64,000 nt of DNA, taken from contig NW_006920411.1 in the NCBI RefSeq assembly GCF_000344685.1, positions 2,434,524-2,498,523 on the forward strand. The letters are read 5' to 3'. The DNA comes from Gloeophyllum trabeum ATCC 11539 (Eukaryota > Basidiomycota > Agaricomycetes > Gloeophyllales > Gloeophyllaceae). The position numbers and the translations under genes are program-made. Shown piece by piece: positions 57,774-64,000 of the stretch; the stretch's first letter is position 1; every line of letters starts with the position of its first letter. The notes under the pieces were generated by a model, which worked only from the letters and a program-made list of their open reading frames with translations, was not told where the DNA came from and searched no databases.

Positions 57774-60364
57774 TCACCATTCTGGTCCACCTCCCATACC
57801 GGCGGCGAAACCCCCCGTCAACCCCGTAGGTGCCGCTCGCTGCGGCTCAACGCTCGTGATGTAGAGGGTATACTTTTTCTCCTTCTCCTTCAACTTCCTC
57901 CTCACCTTCTTCTCCTTCTCGCGCCGTTTCTTCTCGGCTTTCTTCTCGCGACGCCTGCGCCGTTGCTCGCGTAGGGCGACGATGTTAGGGTCATTCTGTC
58001 GGCCATACACTCCGCCGTATTCTCCATATTGATACCTATCCTCCAACGAGGAATCCGTAACGTCAGAGGAGTCGGACGCTGAAGAAGAAAGATCCTCTTC
58101 ATCAATATCGAACTCGGGGAGGTCATCGATCATCCCGACGTTCATTCCAGTGCGCCGTTCGCGACCCTTGTATAGCACCAACTCCACGCCACGAGGGTAG
58201 AAGAAGGCGTGATTCCATTCGTCGACGAGTCCTCCTGCTACGGCGGATCGTTTGGGTATGCGGCCAGTACGAGCAGCCTCTGGCACAGGCAGCTTCCTAC
58301 TCCAGGCAAGTGCCAGATCCTATGCAAAGGATCAGCAAAACTACTTTATCCTGTACAGAAAGATCGCACGAACCTGCATCAGTCTGTTCCAATCTTCGGG
58401 ATAAACGTCGTGAGGACCAAGGACGACCGGCATCCTCGGCGGCGCAAGGACCTCCAACTCGTCCATCTCCAACACCTTCATAGGATCGAACGGCGTGTAC
58501 GGCTGAGCCAAATTCGGGGGACGAGCGAAACCTTCAGGCGGGCCCTGGTTAAGAGGTGGCTCTCCCGGGAAGCCAGCGAGCTGACCACCGCGCATGCTGG
58601 GCGACGGTGCGGCGGGGAAAGTCATGCCCGGCGGCGCAGGGGACGAAGCACGGGAGCGCATAGGCTGTCCCTCAAGAATGTGGCCGGGAGGATATGTGGC
58701 TGATCGACCTCCTGGAGCATAAGGCGATGGAGGACGAGAGTGACGGCCGTAGGCGTCCCCAGGACGAGGCGATGGCGGGTAGTATGCACCACCGGTAGTC
58801 GACTGCCTGGTTGGGGCCACTGAGTACGCTGACGGACCATACGCACCAGCCGCAGCACCAGGTAGCATTGGCTCGGGCCTACTAGGAGACGGCGGATATG
58901 CACCAGAGCTATAAGGCTGAGCCCCTGCGTACTGGGACGGAGGAGTGGGGTACCCAGTACTACTATATTGGCTCCCGCTTTCGGGAAACGCGCCTGGCAC
59001 GCCACCGGATGCAGGATATCCTGACGGGTAAGCACCTCCGCCCACAGGCGGGTAGCCTCCTGCAATCGACCTCCTCCGGTCCTCGCCGGACATACCCCGA
59101 TTACGCTCGTAACCCCCACCACCCGCAGTATTGAGACCCATATTCTCAAACTGGCGGTTTAGATCAGACCCGATGCTGGTGCTCAGCCTGCGCTCCCTCT
59201 CGAAGCCACCCGTGGACGGGTACGCTCCTCCGTATGCCGACCCAGTGCCGCTGGGATTATATCCAGGCATGGGCATGGGGCTGGAGGAACGCTTCTCTGG
59301 CCCACCGTAGATGGATGCAGTGGTGGAGGCATAGCCAGGGACGGGACTGGCACTTCTTCCGCTACCCCCGTATGCAGGACCTACCCCGCCCGGGGGGGGA
59401 TTATACCCTGGGACGGGGCTAGAGCTTCTGACACCGTAAACCCCAGCTCCGCCGGGGTTGTAGCCTGGGACAGGACTAGAGCTCCTGACACCGTAGGCAC
59501 CTGCGCCACCAACGCCAGGGTTGTAACCTGGGACAGGGCTGGAACTCCTTACGCTTCCCCCGTAAACAGAGCTAGTTTGACTAGGCCCGTAGGCGGAGAC
59601 GGGGGTCATCGGCCCTGCACCAGGCTCGAAGCTGACGCTCTTCTTGCGAGCACGTGTGTACTGCGCGTCCTTCTCGCGAGCTTTGCGTAGCTCGCGTTCT
59701 TCGGCCTTCTCGCGATCGCGGCGGTCCCTCTCCCACTGGGCAACGCGTTTCGCGGACTCCTTCTCCTCACGCCTTCGACGTTTGTCTTCATCATATTGCC
59801 TGTATTACAATATGAGCAAGGAATCTCAGACGTATCGCGCTAACGGACCAGTCTTTCAAGGCTCTCTCTTCGTCCTTGTTCATGTAGTTGCGGTTCCAAG
59901 CCGCAGCGAAGTCCTAATTGCGTGTAAGGACAATAATATGTGAGCTCACACTTCTTACGTACGGAGTTGGCGGGCTGTGCTCCAGCCGGCAGGACGCTGG
60001 TAGCTTCAGCTGGGATCCACTGTATCCCGTTTACGATGCCAGACGGAGTCTGGTAACTTCAATGGGAGATGTCAGTCGTTAGCATACGTCAAGCCACACT
60101 CCCATACCTCGCGGGGACTGCTCTGATGCGATAGATCGTGTGAGAACCGATAGTATGCCACTCGAACATATGAGCTCACCTGAACGGGTGGTATATGACT
60201 CTACCGTCTGGTCCTACGGATGTAGTGTATGTTATCGTACCAGGAGTTATCTGGGCTGAGCCACCCGCCCCTGCTGGTGACGGCGAGTAACTACCGGCGA
60301 TCTGAGCCATCGGGGGCTGAGGCGAGACATTGCCCGGGAAAGCCACGCCAGGGTAAGCTGCCAT
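57774..60364 (-). CDS. Disordered repeat-rich protein with a charged C-terminal domain
   Basis: Start at 60364: MAAYPGVAFPGNVSPQPPMA, then ITYTTSVGPDGRVIYHPFR. After introns come NGIQWIPAEATSVLPAGAQP and DFAAAWNRNYMNKDEERALK. Next is a charged coiled coil (RRREEKESAKRVAQWERDRR). A long Gly/Ser/Pro/Tyr-rich segment follows, with about five tandem copies of RSSSPVPGYNP near 59260-59590. The C-terminal part has EVLAPPRMPVVLGPHDVYPE DWNRLMQ (two parts), LVDEWNHAFFYPRGVELVLY KGRERRTG, an acidic DLPEFDIDEEDLSSSASDSS and a Lys/Arg coiled coil. The segment with WNRLMQ, WNHAFFYPRGVEL and YKG looks conserved and folded. I do not recognise the family. It is convergent with RAT1. Confidence 0.78.
59260..59590 (-). 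repeat. Coding tandem repeats (RSSSPVPGYNP units)
   Basis: About five imperfect copies of a 33-60 bp unit encoding (G)VRSSSPVPGYNPG, with variants RSASPVPGYAS and RSSSPMPMPGYNP, lie inside the disordered protein. Copy number is likely to vary between strains. Confidence 0.75.
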
Positions 60365-61036
60365 CGTGAGCTAAGGCCTTGTCTCTCGACTTTCGTCGTG
60401 GATCCAGTCAAATGCGGAGGATATAGCGTTGACAGGGCCAATACCTGGGTAATATGAGAGCTTGAGAAAGAGCTGCGGGCGAGTCTCCTAGCTGGGAAGG
60501 GAAGCTGGATGGCGCCTGCCTCGTGTTCGAGGAGAGGCCGGTAGTCCATCCGAGCGCTAACCCCGATGGAAAGATAAGATGGGTATCGCTGCCGTGAGCA
60601 TTAGGTATAATTCTGTCCGACGCAAGGAGTTGATGTCGGAATGTGCATATACCCAGGTGCAGCAGTGGCCGGATGCAAGCTGCGCACTGTGTCGCCAGAC
60701 TCGCCACTGTCCATCAGATCGCCAGCGCTGCTACCACCAGCTACTTTGCCATGTCCTACGACAGCCAGGCGTAAGACCGTTGGATGTCAAGGATGCAGAA
60801 CATCGAGAGGCAATATTGATGGTAGCTGAAAGGGATTTCTCCCCGCTGACTTCAACCCGACGCGGCATGCCTTCCGTTCCGTCGTGGACGATGGGCTCCA
60901 ACGACGGTGAAATCAGACATGTCATATATAAGCATAGATCCAAACGCATAGAGGATACATGGTAAGGAGGCATGTGCATATAAAGGGGGTGGGGGGGTTA
61001 TTTTTCATGTCACTAAATCCTTTTCCCTATAGCTTG
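60365..61036. other. Intergenic region with a G-run
   Basis: 672 bp between two minus-strand genes. Short frames only. A G-run (aaagggggtgggggggtt) lies near 60983-61000. No gene is supported. Confidence 0.4.
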
Positions 61037-62738
61037 CTACTGATTCTGATTTCCCCTCTGCGGGATGTCTCCGCCAGCACAGGCCAGCCTTGCCCGGAAG
61101 AAATCAAAGAGCTTCCGGGCCTTGACCCTCACGCCGGAAAAGTGGTCAGGAATGATCGTAGTATTGTTCATGAGGGACTTCAGGTATTTGCCGATGCGAG
61201 CTTGCTGTGAGCGGACCGGTACGTCAGTTTAGTCATCTCACCGAGAGTCTGCGAAGTACGTACCCTGAGCGATGGCAAGTCCAGTTCATACTTTACACGT
61301 TCAACCTCGTCCAGAGCTTTGATCAGGTCTCGCAGTTCCTGTGTGTTTACGGTAAGTAAATCGGGTCGTTTCAGGTGGCGTGCAGATTTACACTGACTTT
61401 CGGATTGCCGATAATTGCATCCCCGCGCAGCACTCTCAGGATTTCGTTCTTACAGGCGACGGTTATGCTCGACCATTCAGGGCTCCCCTCCAACTGCCTT
61501 TCGGTATGTGCGACTTTGGCAGGCCGCTCACCGTCGTCATCCTCGGCTCTGGGTCGTTTCCCAAGCATTTTAGAAGGAGCGGTGTCACAATTCAAGGTCG
61601 CCGCAGTCAAGATACGTGGCGCAGCCGCCTTGTCGTGTCTGCGTGAAACGCCAGCCGTCGCTGCCACCCTCGAACGTTCGCCCGGAGGACCTTTGCCACC
61701 AGCCGCCTGGTACGAACGTGGCCAGTCAAGTTAGCAACGGGATCGACGCTCCCAGCACGCGAGTCAAACTTAGCACCCATGCTCACCTCCAATTTACTCT
61801 TGCCCCTGGCTGATCTTGCGCTTAACTCGGAAGGCGCGGGATGATCCTTCTGAATCTGCTTCTCTTGGGACGGCGGGAAATTAGGGGTTTGCCCCGCCTC
61901 TGTGCTCCCATCATGGGCTTGGGCCCGAAGCGGGATGGCATAACGCGGATCTGCGCCTGCGCCGTTTTCGGGCTGCGTTGGCTCAGATCTCGCGTCCATA
62001 TCTGCACTCGCTATTCGCGGATGCTTTCTCTCGGCCACAAGAGCAAGCTCGCAAGGCTCGTTCTTCAAGAACTGTACATTGCCGGAGCTATTCTCGGTAC
62101 CCGGGTCAGCGGCAATCAGTCTGCCTATCCTCTCTTTCCCCCAGTCCTGCAGGTTATATGTAGGCAGGAGGTGTCTGAAGTTGAGGATGCCGGAGACGGC
62201 GACCTTGCGTCTCAGTGTGCCCCGGTCGAAGCGGCGGCAGGCCGCGTTTGAGGCGAAATCTCCAGCAAGCGAACTTCTCCTGGTGGAGGGATGATCGGCG
62301 CAATAGGATGAGACCTGCAGGAAGGGGAGGCATCGGCGAAGGCTAAGGACGGTAGGGTCTGTATCGTCTTACCTCGGCATGGAAGGTAGCTATGGGTGCG
62401 GCGGCGCGCCGACCCTCAGCGTGAACTTTGGTTAAGGCGGAAGAGATAGGCGCAGTGGGACCATCGCCTGCTTTGACGGGCATCCACTGCATCGAAGCTG
62501 GACTGGCTTTAGTGTGCCATCCAGCACCGAGCTGGTCTTGGTTGACGATCTGTTGGGCGATGTCTGGATCGTCATGGGGCAAGAACAGTGGTGTTTTCTT
62601 CGTATTTCCCCTCGGACTCGATGGATGCACTTTGACTCGTCCATGGAGGGGGTTTGATAGGTCTGGGATGAAGAGCAAGTTCTCTCCAACCTGGATCTGG
62701 GTGGGGGTGTTGATAGCCATTCTGATAGAGGTCTGCAT
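61037..62738 (-). CDS. Uncharacterised protein with a TFIIS-N-like helical C-terminus
   Basis: The N-terminus is MAINTPTQIQVGENLLFIPD (Met at 62720; a Met at 62738 is also in frame), then NPLHGRVKVHPSSPRGNTKK and ASPASMQWMPVKAGDGPTAP. The middle, about 61607-62340, is Ala/Pro/Arg-rich and its frame is uncertain. After SKMLGKRPRAEDDDGERPAK (NLS-like) come SPEWSSITVACKNEILRVLR, ELRDLIKALDEVERVKYELD LPSLRQARIGKYLKSLMNN and FSGVRVKARKLFDFFRARL. This helical pattern, with IGKYLKSL and VRVKARKL, resembles the TFIIS N-terminal/LW domain of elongation factors and chromatin-linked proteins. It ends PQRGNQNQ at 61037. The domain call is by eye, and internal exon limits are approximate. Confidence 0.6.
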
Positions 62739-64000
62739 AGCTGAGCTTTATTCTATACAGTGGCATATGGGAAAGGGACCTGCCTTGTGGTGATAGAAGG
62801 TAAAAGAACAACAAGGAAAGAAGTGGAAGGCCAATTTATGTCAGAGCTTATTAGTTCTAGAGCACTGGGAGAATGAGGCAAAGGGATACCCGTGACTAAA
62901 GAGCCAGTGCCCCCCAACTTATAGGGCTGGTCCCAGCTGGTTCAGGATTGGTTCAGGATCAAATTATATCCTGTTTGCTTTGTTTCACTTGCACGCGGCT
63001 GACTAGATAGCAGTCAGGGGGTCATGTCAGCCCCGGCTTGGCGCAAACTCGAAGGTGATTGGCGCAAAGCGCATTGCGATTCCTTTGCAAAACAAGTCAA
63101 AGGGCAGAAGCGAATCAATCCGAGCTTCCAACAAAAGGTCTTCGAAGAATTGCTGTGAAGATTCTGGACTACAAACGTCCTTTGTGCCACAGGGGTCTCG
63201 CCCGAAAAGCGTGGTCGAGTAGCTATAGCTAAAGTTAGAGGGAGACTGTGGTTGGGACTTTAGCTTTAGCCCTGCCTCGATCGCCCAGCCACCGGTCAGC
63301 ACCGGTCAGTACAGTCGTTTGCATATGAAACCGAAAATCGGGTTTCCGTGAGCATTGTTTGTTCGAGCCAAATATACCCATATGCAGTAATGCGAGATGG
63401 CTTCTTGTGACTGTGTGACTCTGTAGACTGCAGCCCGCCCTCAGGCTGACAAACTGCATGTGTGTAATCCCGCGGATTACTCCGGCGCGCGTCCCAAACT
63501 TTCAGCCACAGCGCTTCCTAATAAGGACTCGACACTTCCATTTCTGTCACGACTTCACTCGACTTCGAATATAAGCTACATTTCTGTCAAGACTCTATTT
63601 CATTTATTCTTCTGTGATATTATCATGTTGTCGCGTCCGACTTATAAGTCGACGCTCCCCAGTTATGTACCCTAGTTCCGTTTTCCCCCACCTGCTCGAA
63701 TACGACGATTGGTCTCGTTCTTTCCGCGCGTGCCGTTCTGAGTGTTGCCCGTCCCTGTCGGGCTTCCACTTTTTTTTTGAACGCCGACCTCTACCGTCTC
63801 CTCTCTGTCTTCTCAGGACGCTCGTCAGAGCTTCCTTGAAACTGCCGTTTACTGTTCCGTTTCTGTTACTGTCTACCGCTCCGATCTCCACCTACCGTTT
63901 ACCGCCTAGTCAAACTGGCTCCTTCGACACGTGCAAGGAAACAGCGACTGGCTTCTCGGGACGTCCACACCTCGGACAACAACATATCACCCTCTTCATC
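62739..64000. other. Terminal intergenic region; CT-rich leader of an off-window gene
   Basis: No convincing coding frame. From about 63640 to the end the plus strand becomes strongly pyrimidine-rich (ttccgttttcccccacctgc, tccgtttctgttactgtcta). This is the kind of sequence seen just before starts of expressed basidiomycete genes, so a plus-strand gene probably begins to the right of 64000. Confidence 0.4.

Overview
This is a nuclear window from a filamentous fungus, most likely a basidiomycete (Agaricomycetes-like). Genes are densely packed on both strands and broken by many 45-70 nt spliceosomal introns. The proteins include forms typical of this group, such as an APSES-ankyrin cell-cycle regulator, a class-II fungal P450, Shg1, Vfa1 and an FHA-forkhead factor. 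No bacterial-style operons, rRNA genes, convincing tRNAs or CRISPR arrays were seen.

Layout. Bases 1-6,200 are gene-poor. They hold the 3' exon of one gene running in from the left, then several long imperfect inverted repeats (foldback or MITE-like) and short tandem repeats. At 6.2-8.3 kb lies an IME4/METTL3 mRNA m6A methyltransferase. At 8.3-11.7 kb no gene can be supported. From 11.7 kb the window is ordinary gene-dense sequence: GatC-like and mS34-like mitochondrial translation proteins (divergent), an acyl-CoA-binding tail-anchored protein (Atg37/ACBD5 type), an equilibrative nucleoside transporter, an ACC-synthase-like aminotransferase, VFA1, glutathione-dependent formaldehyde dehydrogenase (SFA1), mitochondrial uL24, an Mbp1-type APSES factor, CDC14, HEM12, SHG1 and a cytochrome P450. 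A gene-poor gap follows at 35.4-37.8 kb. After it come DUT1, a large disordered SQ/TQ-rich protein, a DUF4139 protein, an SDR, MPO1, eIF2B-delta, MTP18, an FHA-forkhead factor, SEC22, RAT1, a repeat-rich disordered protein and a TFIIS-N-like protein. The last 1.2 kb looks like the CT-rich leader of a gene lying beyond the right edge.

Themes. Several genes belong to the cell cycle: Mbp1 (G1/S transcription), DUT1 (a typical G1/S output), CDC14 (mitotic exit) and a forkhead factor. The DUT1/SQ-TQ divergent promoter carries a single ACGCGT box, the motif bound by Mbp1-type factors. Mitochondrial function is also well represented: GatC, mS34, uL24m and MTP18. Gene-structure curiosities are a RAT1 start codon that forms a whole exon by itself and two GC-AG introns (SFA1, MPO1). 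I found no clear undescribed multi-gene system. The most novel leads are the foldback-rich first 5 kb and the uncharacterised 713-residue protein divergent from DUT1.
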